From Armatimonadota bacterium (lineage in GTDB: Bacteria; Armatimonadota; UBA5829; DSUL01), in contig AP024674.1 of assembly GCA_025998755.1 (NCBI GenBank), positions 248,001 to 312,000 of the forward strand: a DNA stretch of 64,000 nucleotides, read 5' to 3'. Position 1 is the first letter of the stretch. The number at the start of each line of letters is the position of its first letter. This document shows positions 8,377 to 16,863 of this stretch, piece after piece. Position numbers and translations under genes: made by a program. The notes beneath the pieces were generated by a model that was given only the letters and a program-made list of their open reading frames with translations, had not been told where the DNA came from and did no database searches.

Positions 8377-9195
8377 TTGACAGAGAATACATCCGGGCAC
8401 GAAGAGCTAAGCGAGGCCAGAAAGCGGCGATCCATCCGTCAACGGGTTTCGGCGCTTGCGCGCAAGGCCGAGATGCTGGCCTCCCGCGGTTTTCTGGATT
8501 CCGCGGCGCGCCGGCTGGAGGAGGCGCTGGAGATGGATCCCTCCAACTCCGGGGTCCTGCTTCAGCTCGCCGGAGTGAGACGGTCGCAGGGCAAGCTGAA
8601 CGAGGCCATCCGTCTGGCTGCCAGCGCGGTGGAGCGTTCGGAGCGGGATGTGGATGCCCGCCAGTTCCTGCTGCAGCTCTACCTGGAAGCTGGAGAATAC
8701 CGCCGTGCCATTGACTGCGGCAAGTCTCTGCTCAAGCTGTCGCCCCGCAACCTGTACGCGCGGGACATCATGGGGGTGGCGTACCTTCAGCTGGGCCAGC
8801 TGGACAAAGCCCTGCAGATGACCAACGAACTGATCCATCTGGATCCCACCGACCCCAGCAACCACTTCAAGCGCGCCGTGCTCTTCCAGCAGAAGGGCGA
8901 CGTGGCGCGTGCCATTCGGGAGTTCGACCGTGTGGTGGATCTGGATCCGGATGCGGACATCGCGGAAGAGGCGAGGGAGGCCATCTCCTGGCTGGACACA
9001 TTCCAGATCCGCCAGATCGTGGGGCTGGCCATGGAGGATGCCATCTTCCGGACCAAGCTGATACGCAATGCCGAGGAGGCGGCTGCGGAGCGCGGCTTTT
9101 ACCTTAGCGGGATGGGAGTGGCCACGCTTCGCCACCTTATTCTGGAGAACCTGCTGGACCCATCTGCCGAGCCCGAGCCGCCCACATACCATTGA
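8377..9195 (+). CDS. TPR repeat protein
   Basis: The product has 272 residues if the TTG at 8377 is used, the first possible start in frame; an ATG at 8473 is the alternative. About five tetratricopeptide helix pairs span residues 20-205 (for example LEEALEMDPSN, NELIHLDPTDP and FDRVVDLDPDAD). No signal peptide is seen, so it is probably cytoplasmic. The last 60 residues form a separate helical segment (AMEDAIFRTKLIRNAEE then RGFYLS) that does not fit the TPR pattern. It lies 23 bases after the dehydrogenase and may be co-transcribed. The role is probably protein-protein interaction; the partner is unknown. Confidence 0.8.
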   Translation: MTENTSGHEELSEARKRRSIRQRVSALARKAEMLASRGFLDSAARRLEEALEMDPSNSGVLLQLAGVRRSQGKLNEAIRLAASAVERSERDVDARQFLLQLYLEAGEYRRAIDCGKSLLKLSPRNLYARDIMGVAYLQLGQLDKALQMTNELIHLDPTDPSNHFKRAVLFQQKGDVARAIREFDRVVDLDPDADIAEEAREAISWLDTFQIRQIVGLAMEDAIFRTKLIRNAEEAAAERGFYLSGMGVATLRHLILENLLDPSAEPEPPTYH

Positions 9196-9217
9196 CGATG
9201 CCGGGGCGGGCGCGACC

Positions 9218-10588
9218 TCAGTTCGTCAGGCTCTGAAGCGGCGCCGGGATGCGCCCTCCCGTCCGGATGAACTGTGCCGATGCGCCGTCCTGAACGCGCA
9301 GGACCGGCGCCTGTCCGAACAGTCCTCCGAAGAACGCCGTATCACCCGGTTTTTTGCCAGGAACGGGGATAATGCGGACGGCTGTGGTCTTCCGGTTGAC
9401 CACTCCTATGGCGAGCTCGTCGGCCATGATGGCGGCCAGGGTCTCAGGCGAGACGTCACCGGGAACCGCCACCATATCCAGTCCCACCGAACACACGCTG
9501 GTCATCGCCTCCAGCTTCTCCAGCGTCAGGCTGCCTTCGGCCGCCGCCAGGGATAGAGCGCTATCCTCAGCAACAGGGATGAACGCCCCGGAGAGTCCGC
9601 CCACCGACGATGATGCGAACGTCCCGCCCTTTTTGACAGCGTCCGTCAGCAGGGCGAGCGCCGCGGTGGAGCCCGGTCCGCCGATGCGTCCGATACCCAT
9701 CGCCTGAAGGATCTCTCCCACGCTGTCGCCCACCTCCGGGGTGGGAGCAAGCGACAGATCCACGATGCCGAACTCGGCTCCGATGAGCCGGGCCACCTCC
9801 CGCCCGATCAACTCTCCCGTCCGCGTTACGCGGAAGGAGGTGTTCTTGATCTCCTCGGCGACATCCGCCAGAGTCAGCTTCACCCCGGACTGGCGCAGTC
9901 TCTCGATAGCGCGTTTGACCACTCCGGGGCCGCTGACGCCCACATTAATAACGGTTTCCGGTTCGCCCTGGCCCTTGAAGCCCCCCGCCATGAAGGGGTT
10001 GTCCTCGGGGATGTTGGCGAAGACCACAAGCTTGCAGCACCCGAAGCCGTCGCTGTCCGCTGTAAGCGCGGCGGTCTCCAGGATCCGCTCTCCTAGAAGC
10101 AGAAGCGCATCCACATTGATGCCCGCCCGCGAGGAAGCTGCGTTCACGGAGGCGCAAACGCGTGTGGTGCTGGAAAGAACCTGCGGGAGCGTGTTTATCA
10201 GGGTCCGCTCGGAGTCCGTAAGACCCTTCTGAACCATGGCGGAGAAGCCGCCTACGAAGTCTATCCCGGCTTCCCCTGCGGCGCTGTCCAGCGCCTGTGC
10301 AACGCGCAGCATCTCTTCCGGCCCGTGGCCTGCGGCGATATTGGCCACGGGCGAAACCGCCAGACGCCGGTTAACCACCGGGATGCCATACTTGCGCGAG
10401 ACCTGTTCGCAGGCGTTCACCAGGCCTCCCGCCTTCCGAAGGATCTTGTCGCGGATGAGCCGGCACATCCGCTCCGCGTCGCGGTCCGCGCAGTCGCAGA
10501 GATCCACCCCCAGGGTCACGGCGCGCACGTCCAGGTGCTCTTCCTGCAGCATCCGGACCGTTGCCAGGATGTGCTCTTTGGAGGGCAT
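9218..10588 (-). CDS. DUF711 / UPF0210 family protein (PFL-like fold)
   Basis: The product has 456 residues and full-length similarity to the UPF0210/DUF711 family, including an N-terminal LGVDLCDCAD-type stretch and glycine-rich segments such as GGPGSTAALALL. Known structures of the family resemble pyruvate formate-lyase and ribonucleotide reductase barrels, but the biochemical role is not settled. The start has an excellent AGGAGGT 10 bases upstream, inside the end of the preceding ACT-domain gene. The two genes are 5 bases apart and form an operon, as UPF0237-UPF0210 pairs do in many bacteria. ACT domains usually bind amino acids, so the pair is probably regulated by, or acts on, a small metabolite. 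Confidence 0.9.
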   Translation of the reverse strand: MPSKEHILATVRMLQEEHLDVRAVTLGVDLCDCADRDAERMCRLIRDKILRKAGGLVNACEQVSRKYGIPVVNRRLAVSPVANIAAGHGPEEMLRVAQALDSAAGEAGIDFVGGFSAMVQKGLTDSERTLINTLPQVLSSTTRVCASVNAASSRAGINVDALLLLGERILETAALTADSDGFGCCKLVVFANIPEDNPFMAGGFKGQGEPETVINVGVSGPGVVKRAIERLRQSGVKLTLADVAEEIKNTSFRVTRTGELIGREVARLIGAEFGIVDLSLAPTPEVGDSVGEILQAMGIGRIGGPGSTAALALLTDAVKKGGTFASSSVGGLSGAFIPVAEDSALSLAAAEGSLTLEKLEAMTSVCSVGLDMVAVPGDVSPETLAAIMADELAIGVVNRKTTAVRIIPVPGKKPGDTAFFGGLFGQAPVLRVQDGASAQFIRTGGRIPAPLQSLTN

Positions 10589-10593
10589 CCCCT

Positions 10594-11166
10594 TTACCTC
10601 CTGTCTCCCAGTCGGAGAACGGCCTGCAGCTCGGTGGTGGCGCGGAAGATGTCCTCGTGCTGCAGATGAGCCACAATACCCTCCTCTTCGGCCAGGCGCT
10701 GGAGATCCTTCTGAATCTCCGGCACGCTAACGCCGGGGGGCACGCCTAGCTCCAGGATCATAATCAAGTCTCCGTCCAGCACGTAGGCATAGAAGTCATC
10801 TATGTTGATGGATGCTTCGGCCAGGGTCCGCGAGATACGATGGATGATTCCGGACCGGTCCCGGCAGCGAGCCGTCAAAACGAAGCGCTCCTGCGGACGG
10901 TCTGGGTGCCAGGCGACGCTGTCCTCGAACGGCGCCGCGCCCACCTGAAACTCTCCCGGTGCTCCAGAGGCGGCGATTGTTTCCCGCAGTGTCTCGGCGT
11001 CGAGCGAGTCGCTCGCCTCCAGAGACAGGATGATGGTAAAGTATCCTCGCAGGACCGTCTGGCTAAGGTGAGTAATATTGCCGCCCAGCGAGGCCACCGC
11101 GCCGGATACTGCGGCTACGATGCCCGGCCGGTCCTTCGCCATCACGGAAACGATGAATTCCTTCAT
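10594..11166 (-). CDS. Double ACT-domain protein (UPF0237/GcvR-like)
   Basis: The product is about 190 residues from the ATG at 11166; an upstream in-frame extension to 11220 lacks a plausible start. Two ACT folds are visible. The first (residues 1-75) has the ligand-site pattern DRPGIVAAVSGAVASLGGNI. The second (about 93-170) has DRSGIIHRISRTLAEASINI. ACT domains are small regulatory modules that bind amino acids. The classical UPF0237 partner of UPF0210 has a single ACT domain of about 90 residues, so this protein is double length and more like GcvR regulators. It is the first gene of a two-gene operon with the DUF711 gene. Confidence 0.85.
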   Translation of the reverse strand: MKEFIVSVMAKDRPGIVAAVSGAVASLGGNITHLSQTVLRGYFTIILSLEASDSLDAETLRETIAASGAPGEFQVGAAPFEDSVAWHPDRPQERFVLTARCRDRSGIIHRISRTLAEASINIDDFYAYVLDGDLIMILELGVPPGVSVPEIQKDLQRLAEEEGIVAHLQHEDIFRATTELQAVLRLGDRR

Positions 11167-11304
11167 TCGCAGGAGAGTCTCCCTGGCAGCCGAATGGCCG
11201 CCAGCGCTATTGTGCACCATTCCGTCGCCGGTTGCTGTAGAGGCCGCTGTTCCGGCAGGATGCGAGTTGGCTTTACGTGGAAACAGATGTCGAGGTTGCA
11301 GGGC

Positions 11305-11958
11305 ATGACAGAATCATTGGGATCCCGAAGACTGGACGTTCTCCTTCTGACCGGCGGAGGGGTGCACGACTGGCGCGGCTGCGGAGCCGTGTTGAAGGAG
11401 TTGCTTTCCGCGCAGCCGGATTTCAACCTGACCGTGGTGGAGGATGATCAAAGCATCCTCAGCAGCGAAGCGCTCTACGGTTTTCACACGATGGTATTCT
11501 ACTGGACGGTGGGAGAGATATCGGCGGCTGAAGTGGCTGCGTGGTCCCGCTGGCTGAAGAGCGGCCGCGGACTGGTCGGTATACACGGAGCGGCTGCCTC
11601 CTTCAAGGAATCGGATCCGTACCGTGCCATGCTGGGAGGATACTTCGTCCGGCATCCGGCAATGAGGGAGTATCAGGTCAGCGTTTTGGACCGCGAACAT
11701 CCCGTTACTGCCGGGATTGACGAGTTCACTGTCCGTGACGAGCAGTATCTGTGCAGCTACGACAGCCGCGTGAACGTGCTGGCCACGGCTCTTTATCAGG
11801 GAGAGCCGTATCCCGTGATGTGGGCGCGCGAGTGGGGCAGGGGTCGGGTGCTCTTTAACGCACTGGGGCACGATCCTGACGCCTGCCGTCATCCCGTGTT
11901 TCAGGATCTGGTGATTCGCGGCGTGCGCTGGACGGCTGCAGCCTTTCAGGAATCCTGA
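11305..11958 (+). CDS. ThuA-like (trehalose-utilization type) protein
   Basis: The product is about 217 residues, matching a single ThuA-like class I glutamine-amidotransferase-type fold. The conserved start (VLLLTGGGVHDW), GLVGIHGAAASF, and the FNALGHDPDA end typical of ThuA are visible. The ATG at 11305 is chosen because GAGG lies 9 bases upstream and the homologous region starts just after; ATGs at 11260 and 11287 are in frame. No signal peptide is seen. ThuA proteins accompany Gfo/Idh enzymes in keto-sugar catabolism. The gene is divergent from the ACT/DUF711 operon and convergent with the large sugar operon, whose second ThuA is exported. Confidence 0.85.
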   Translation: MTESLGSRRLDVLLLTGGGVHDWRGCGAVLKELLSAQPDFNLTVVEDDQSILSSEALYGFHTMVFYWTVGEISAAEVAAWSRWLKSGRGLVGIHGAAASFKESDPYRAMLGGYFVRHPAMREYQVSVLDREHPVTAGIDEFTVRDEQYLCSYDSRVNVLATALYQGEPYPVMWAREWGRGRVLFNALGHDPDACRHPVFQDLVIRGVRWTAAAFQES

Positions 11959-11966
11959 ATGACCGT

Positions 11967-11994
11967 GCGGCCCGCCGGGAGACCGGCGGGCCGC
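11967..11994. terminator. Bidirectional hairpin between convergent ThuA and MFS genes
   Basis: A perfect 12-base-pair GC stem (11967-11978 with 11983-11994) with loop GAGA lies between two convergent stop codons. There is no long U-tract directly after it on either strand, so termination efficiency is uncertain. Confidence 0.6.
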
Positions 11995-12023
11995 CTTGGC
12001 ATCCTGATCTTTTGATCTCCGTT

Positions 12024-13262
12024 CTACGCTGCGGCAGCTACCCTTTCCCGCTCCTTTTCAGGATCTTTGAAGAACAGCAGGAAGGCCACGGCGCAGGCCA
12101 CAGTCAGCGCGCAGGGCACCAGAAAGACGTGGGTCCATTTCGAAGGGTCCTCAGCCGGCTTGAAGATGCTGAGAACCCACCCGGTGAACTGTGTGCCGAT
12201 CCAGTTCCCCAGCCCCATCGTCACCAGCGTCAGCAGGCTTTGAGCCGATGCGCGGATGTCGCGGGGAGCAACCATGTCTACGAAGATCTGGCTCACCACG
12301 AAGAAGAAGGTGAAGCCCAGCCCGTGCAGAGTAAGCGAAGCCACCACGAACGGCTTCATCACCTCCGGCGCCAGAGGCCCGGCTGCAAACACGAAATAGC
12401 GCAGGGGCCAGGCGATTACACCCAGGGCCAGTGTCTTTCGGATTCCCAGGTGCCTCAGGGCAATCGGCAGCAATAGCCACATGGCAAAGATCTCCGCTGC
12501 CTGGGCCACGGTCATCGTCATAGGTATGTTCTGGTGCTGGATGCCCATGGGCTTCTCCAGGAAGCCGGCTGTGGGACCGTAGTAGAACTGCAGCTCGGTC
12601 GTCACAACGAACGCGATCAGCATAAAGACCAGGAAGTTGCGGTTCTTCAGGAGCACGAATGCTTCGCGGAAGGCCAGCGGGTCGGCCGCTTCGTCTTTAG
12701 CCGGAGGGGTGTGCGGCAGCGTGAAGCAGTAAACTCCCATCACCAGGGCAAAAAGCCCGGAGAGCAGCAGACAATCCGCCACGTCCGGCGGCGTGCCCAT
12801 CCTGCGCCAGAAGCTCAGGGCGAAACCGGCGCAGATCCATCCGATGGTTCCCCATACCCGGATCCCGCCGAACTCCTTTTCGCTTGCCAGGTGATGGAAC
12901 GCCAGCGAGTTCGTCAGTGCCAAGGTGGGCGCATATAGCAGGCTGTAAAGACCCACCAGCGTGGCCATCGGGCCGAACTCCTGCGCCCTCGATGCCAGCA
13001 GCAACAACACGCCACCCCCTAAATGCGCCACTCCCAGGAAGATCTGCGTGGGAACATACCTGTCGGCGATCTGCCCGCCTGTGAAGGGCGCCAGAATGCA
13101 GGCCAGCCAGAGAAGACCGAAGATGAACGCCGCCTGGGGATCGCTCAGTCCAAGACCGGCAGCAGGGTCGGTAAGGTAGGGCCAGAGGAAGGGGGCCCAA
13201 GAGCCCCAGATGGCGTACTGCAGGAACATCATCGCGCCGAGGCGCCAGCGTACTCCGCTCAT
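12024..13262 (-). CDS. MFS transporter, nucleoside:H+ symporter (NupG/XapB)-like
   Basis: The product has 412 residues with about 12 hydrophobic segments. The start LGAMMFLQYAIWGSWAPFLWPYL and the loop GGQIADRYVPTQIF match the nucleoside/sugar MFS group found in sugar-catabolic operons of Planctomycetes, Bacteroidetes and Armatimonadota. It is the last gene of the eight-gene minus-strand operon, 106 bases after the SMP-30 gene. It is probably the inner-membrane importer for the sugar, or its oxidised derivative, handled by that operon. The exact substrate cannot be inferred. Confidence 0.85.
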   Translation of the reverse strand: MSGVRWRLGAMMFLQYAIWGSWAPFLWPYLTDPAAGLGLSDPQAAFIFGLLWLACILAPFTGGQIADRYVPTQIFLGVAHLGGGVLLLLASRAQEFGPMATLVGLYSLLYAPTLALTNSLAFHHLASEKEFGGIRVWGTIGWICAGFALSFWRRMGTPPDVADCLLLSGLFALVMGVYCFTLPHTPPAKDEAADPLAFREAFVLLKNRNFLVFMLIAFVVTTELQFYYGPTAGFLEKPMGIQHQNIPMTMTVAQAAEIFAMWLLLPIALRHLGIRKTLALGVIAWPLRYFVFAAGPLAPEVMKPFVVASLTLHGLGFTFFFVVSQIFVDMVAPRDIRASAQSLLTLVTMGLGNWIGTQFTGWVLSIFKPAEDPSKWTHVFLVPCALTVACAVAFLLFFKDPEKERERVAAAA

Positions 13263-13274
13263 GTCCGCTCTTTC

Positions 13275-13295
13275 CCGCGCGGGAGCTGCCCGCGC
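13275..13295. repeat. Intergenic hairpin between the SMP-30 and MFS genes
   Basis: CGCGCGGG and CCCGCGCG flank a five-base loop in the only sizeable gap of the operon. It could stabilise the upstream message or partly attenuate the transporter gene. There is no U-tract on the transcribed strand. Confidence 0.4.
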
Positions 13296-13368
13296 GCCCG
13301 AAGTCGTTATCCGGCGGAGTCTTCGACAGAATGCGGCGGCAGACCTTCCCGCTTTTGACCGGCGGTCT

Positions 13369-14331
13369 TCAGCGCGGTTGCCCCGGGAGAAAACCGCCCA
13401 CCAGTGTCCGGATGCGGTAGAGTCCCGTCCGCGCCGTCACATAAAGATCCCTGCCGTCTTTGCCTCCCCACGCACAGTTGGCGGGCACTTCAGGCGTCAG
13501 GATGGTTCCGAGGTGCGTCCCGTCAGGGTCGAACACCCATATGCCACCTGGCCCGGTGCTCCAGACGTTTCCCTGGCGGTCGACTTTCAAACCGTCCGGA
13601 ATGCCCTCGCGCCGGTCACGCAGTGTCGCAAAGATCTTTCCGTCAAGCAGCTTGCCGCTCTCTGTCACCCGGAAGCTACGGATGTGGCTGCGCGAAGAAG
13701 AGTCCGTCACATACAGAGTCCGGTAGTCCGGCGAGAACGCGATGCCGTTCGGACGGTCGAAGTCCGAAAGCAACAGTTCCAGACGGCCGGTGTCCGGCCA
13801 CAGGCGATACACCCCCTGGACCTTCTGCTCCTGCTGCTCCGGGCGGATGCCGTAGGGAGGATCCGTAAAATAAAGGGTGCCATCGCTGAACAAGTCCGCG
13901 TCGTTCGGGCTGTTGAGTGGTTTGCCCGCATATTGGGAGGCCAGCGTTGTGAGGCTGCCGTCTTTTTCCGTCCGCGTCACGGAGCGGCTGCCGTGCTCGC
14001 AGCAGATCAGGTGGCCCCGCGCGTCCAGGGTTAGTCCGTTGGAGTTACGGCTGGGCTTGCGGAACACGCTGACGCGTCCTGAGGGATCCCAGCGGTATAT
14101 GGTATCTGCCGGGATGTCGGAGAAAAGCACGGCGTCTCCCACCCAGACAGGCCCCTCCGTGAACTGGAAATCTCCCGCCAGCTTCTCCACCTGCACCGGG
14201 CGGGACACCAGCTTCCAGATCCGCGCGTCTTTGGCTTCCACCACCGTGCTTGCCTCCCTGACGGACGCCCCGCAACCGCCCGCCGCCAGCGCTGCTGCAA
14301 CAGCGGAGAACACAAAAGATGGCGCTTTCAC
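13369..14331 (-). CDS. SMP-30/gluconolactonase-like beta-propeller, exported
   Basis: The product is about 320 residues from a GTG at 14331 that overlaps the TGA of the preceding DUF6807 gene by 4 bases. A hydrophobic leader ends AAALAAGGC, a possible weak lipobox. The remainder is an SMP-30/gluconolaconase propeller: FTEGPVWVGDAVLFSDI carries the metal-ligand glutamate, NGLTLDARGHLICCEHGSRSV and SPNDADLFSDGTLYFTDPPYG are family signatures, and DGLKVDRQGNVW carries the later aspartate. Such enzymes hydrolyse sugar lactones made by sugar dehydrogenases, which fits the two Gfo/Idh oxidoreductases in the operon. Confidence 0.88.
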   Translation of the reverse strand: MKAPSFVFSAVAAALAAGGCGASVREASTVVEAKDARIWKLVSRPVQVEKLAGDFQFTEGPVWVGDAVLFSDIPADTIYRWDPSGRVSVFRKPSRNSNGLTLDARGHLICCEHGSRSVTRTEKDGSLTTLASQYAGKPLNSPNDADLFSDGTLYFTDPPYGIRPEQQEQKVQGVYRLWPDTGRLELLLSDFDRPNGIAFSPDYRTLYVTDSSSRSHIRSFRVTESGKLLDGKIFATLRDRREGIPDGLKVDRQGNVWSTGPGGIWVFDPDGTHLGTILTPEVPANCAWGGKDGRDLYVTARTGLYRIRTLVGGFLPGQPR

Positions 14332-15542
14332 GGCAAGGTCACCACGAAAGGTTTGTGCAGGGTTGCCTGGGCACCGAATGCCGGAACACCGGCCTTCTCC
14401 GGTTCGCCATCGAACACAAGCACTCGGTAGGCCAGAGTCAGCCAATCGCCTGCCGGGATCTCAATGGATCCGTCCCGCTCTTTGTCTCCCGTGAAATCCC
14501 GTACGCCGAAGGGATTGGCAGCGAACAGACCATAGTCCCGTGCGTGCCAGTAGGTGGGGAAGCGGAAATTCTGAGGATCTTCGGCGATGGCCACGCCTGT
14601 GGTGCCGGCTGCTGCAGGACCCCAGTAAATTACCCATGCCGCACGCTTGCCCCAGGCCGCCCCGTCACGGTCCCCGGCGGAGTTCAGGATGTGGCCAGTA
14701 CCATTCTTCAGAGTCATCCATTTGGGCACACGGATGGCGAAAGTGCCCTCCTTGGTATCCCCCAGCCGGACAGCACCTTCGGAAGCCTTCAGAGTGATCC
14801 GGAAATCAATGACGTTTCCCAAGGGTGTTCTCCAGAAGACTTGCGTGCGCTCGTCTTCACAGACCTTCTGGCCGTCCGGAGCCACCCAGTCGTTCACTGT
14901 CCGGATGACAGCGCATACTGGCCCGGAGGACACGCTGACCGATCGCTGGACGGTGCGTCCTTTCGGTTCCCCCTCTCCCCAGAAGTCCACACCGTTGACG
15001 TCACCATGGGTGAACCATAATCCGCGATGATGGACGTGGTCCTGGTCTTCGCCCGGGACGTCCCGCATCGGGTAGCTGCGAGTGACGTCCACCCCGCCGG
15101 GAGAGAATACGGGCCAGAGGTAGGGCTTGAACGGGTGAGTGCTGTTGTGTCGGGCTATCAGGGAGTCTCCCGCATAGACAGCCAGCGCTTCAGCCTCCGG
15201 GCGTACCTCCACCCGGGCCGATCTGCGCGCAGGGCTGGCGTCAAACGTGACCTCATACACAGTTCGCGCCCCGCCCCCCGGCAGATCCACCAGCGCCGCC
15301 ACGAAGTCCCGTCCCTCGATCCGCACCAGCTGGCCATCCGTGCGCCTGCCATCCGGGGAGCGCAGCGCCGGGGCGCCCCGAGGAACCGGCGCCGTCAGGG
15401 GGATCAGGACAGGGTAGCCCTTCAGTTCCGCGGCGGCCAAGATGGACACTCGCGCGACCGTTTCTCCACCCGCCTCAAGCCGGCTGCAAACGCCGGCAAA
15501 GAGGGCCGCCATCGCTGCAGCGCCAAGCAAAAGTCCTCTCAT
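14328..15542 (-). CDS. DUF6807 (PmoA-like) family protein, exported
   Basis: The product is about 404 residues from the ATG at 15542, which has GGAAGG 10 bases upstream; a GTG at 15560 is in frame. It has a signal peptide (MRGLLLGAAAMAALFAGV). The family signature DHVHHRGLWFTHGDVNGVDF is intact near residue 160. DUF6807 proteins recur in operons with Gfo/Idh oxidoreductases and DUF1080 proteins in Planctomycetes, Verrucomicrobia and Armatimonadota, but their reaction is not established to my knowledge. It overlaps the SMP-30 gene by a GTGA junction and is probably periplasmic. Confidence 0.85.
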   Translation of the reverse strand: MRGLLLGAAAMAALFAGVCSRLEAGGETVARVSILAAAELKGYPVLIPLTAPVPRGAPALRSPDGRRTDGQLVRIEGRDFVAALVDLPGGGARTVYEVTFDASPARRSARVEVRPEAEALAVYAGDSLIARHNSTHPFKPYLWPVFSPGGVDVTRSYPMRDVPGEDQDHVHHRGLWFTHGDVNGVDFWGEGEPKGRTVQRSVSVSSGPVCAVIRTVNDWVAPDGQKVCEDERTQVFWRTPLGNVIDFRITLKASEGAVRLGDTKEGTFAIRVPKWMTLKNGTGHILNSAGDRDGAAWGKRAAWVIYWGPAAAGTTGVAIAEDPQNFRFPTYWHARDYGLFAANPFGVRDFTGDKERDGSIEIPAGDWLTLAYRVLVFDGEPEKAGVPAFGAQATLHKPFVVTLP

Positions 15543-15585
15543 CTTTTCCGCGCCTTCCACCGGCGGCTCCGCCTGAGCGGGGCCG

Positions 15586-16863
15586 TCAGATCTGAAACAT
15601 CTTCTCGTTGAACTGGATCTTGCGGCCCGTCTGCGCGGCGTGATTGGCCATCAGGCAGGTCACACACGATTGAAGCGCCGACTCAGGGTCCGACGCAGGC
15701 TTCTTGCCGGTGCGCACACTCTGGAAGAACTCCTCCAGCTCCACATAGTAGTCGTCCTGGGAGGCGTCGGTCTTGATCTCCTCCTGCCCCGTTCCCTCGC
15801 GGGCCCGGCGGGTGGCGCCGGCATCCAGCACGATCGCCTCTTTGCCCTTGGACTCATCCTTGTGCGCCATCGGCGCCCAGACAAGCTGCTCTGCTTTCGG
15901 CTCCCGGAACAGCAGACCTTTCTCCGGGGTTACCACCAGCGTTCCCTCGTCGCCCATATACATCTCGTAATAGGCCTCGTGCTCGTTGGTGGTAATGCAG
16001 GTGTAAGTGCACCGGATGCCGCCGGGATACTCGTATATGACGCTGATGTTGTCGTAGACCGTGCGGCCGTCCTTCCAGTAGTCAATGCCGCCGCTTGCCA
16101 TCACGGAGACCGGCAGCGCGTTCAGGAACCAGTTGACGGCGTCCATCTGATGGCTGCCCAGTTCGGCCATCAGACCCTGGGAATACTCCCGGTAGAGACG
16201 CCAGTTCAGCTGTTTCTCCAGCGATTTGTCCGGCACGGCTCTGCGCCAGCTTCCGTTCCGGTGCCACTGCGCGCGCACCTGAGTCACGCGTCCGCACACC
16301 TTGTCCACGTTCAGCATCCGGTATGCGTGCCGATAAGTAGTGTTGACACGGCGCTGGTGTCCCAGTTGCAGAACCTTGTTGGTTTCGCGCTGTTTGCGAG
16401 CCATCGCCTTGGCCTGCTCGATGGAATATGCCATCATCTTCTCGCAGAAGACGTGCTTCCCAGCATCCAAGGCGTCTATGCTCATCTTTGCATGCAGGTG
16501 CAGCGGGGTCGCGATGATGACCGCCTCAATGTCCTTTCGGTCCAGGAGCCTGCGGTAATCTTGATAAGGCTCCGCGTCGGGGGCAAGGATGAGGCTCTTT
16601 TCCAGATGCGGCTCGAAGATGTCGCAGCAGGCTACGATCTCCACTCCCGGAATTTTGACGGCGTTACTGAGCAGGAACGTCCCCTGCGCCCCGGTGCCGA
16701 TGATCCCCGCACGTATGGGCTCCTCAGGTGACTTCTGTGCTGTCTCCTCGGCGTGTGCCCGCTGCCCTCCGAACACCGCGACGGTTGCCGCCGCTGCCGC
16801 CGAACCCTTCAGGAAATCGCGGCGGGTGAGATAGTCCCTGCTGAAAAGATTACTCCCAGACAT
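15586..16863 (-). CDS. Tat-exported Gfo/Idh/MocA oxidoreductase
   Basis: The product is about 425 residues from the ATG at 16863 (AAGGA about 10 bases upstream), overlapping the ApbE gene end by 14 bases. The twin-arginine leader TRRDFLKGSAAAAAT predicts export of the folded, cofactor-loaded enzyme. A Rossmann loop (AGIIGTGAQG) and an EKM motif near residue 145, in place of the usual EKP, are visible. The C-terminal domain contains GSHQMDAVNWFL. Periplasmic members of this family keep NAD(P) tightly bound and oxidise or reduce sugar rings, for example at C3. The operon contains a second Tat-exported paralogue, so two redox steps, or an oxidation and re-reduction pair, are plausible. Confidence 0.88.
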   Translation of the reverse strand: MSGSNLFSRDYLTRRDFLKGSAAAAATVAVFGGQRAHAEETAQKSPEEPIRAGIIGTGAQGTFLLSNAVKIPGVEIVACCDIFEPHLEKSLILAPDAEPYQDYRRLLDRKDIEAVIIATPLHLHAKMSIDALDAGKHVFCEKMMAYSIEQAKAMARKQRETNKVLQLGHQRRVNTTYRHAYRMLNVDKVCGRVTQVRAQWHRNGSWRRAVPDKSLEKQLNWRLYREYSQGLMAELGSHQMDAVNWFLNALPVSVMASGGIDYWKDGRTVYDNISVIYEYPGGIRCTYTCITTNEHEAYYEMYMGDEGTLVVTPEKGLLFREPKAEQLVWAPMAHKDESKGKEAIVLDAGATRRAREGTGQEEIKTDASQDDYYVELEEFFQSVRTGKKPASDPESALQSCVTCLMANHAAQTGRKIQFNEKMFQI

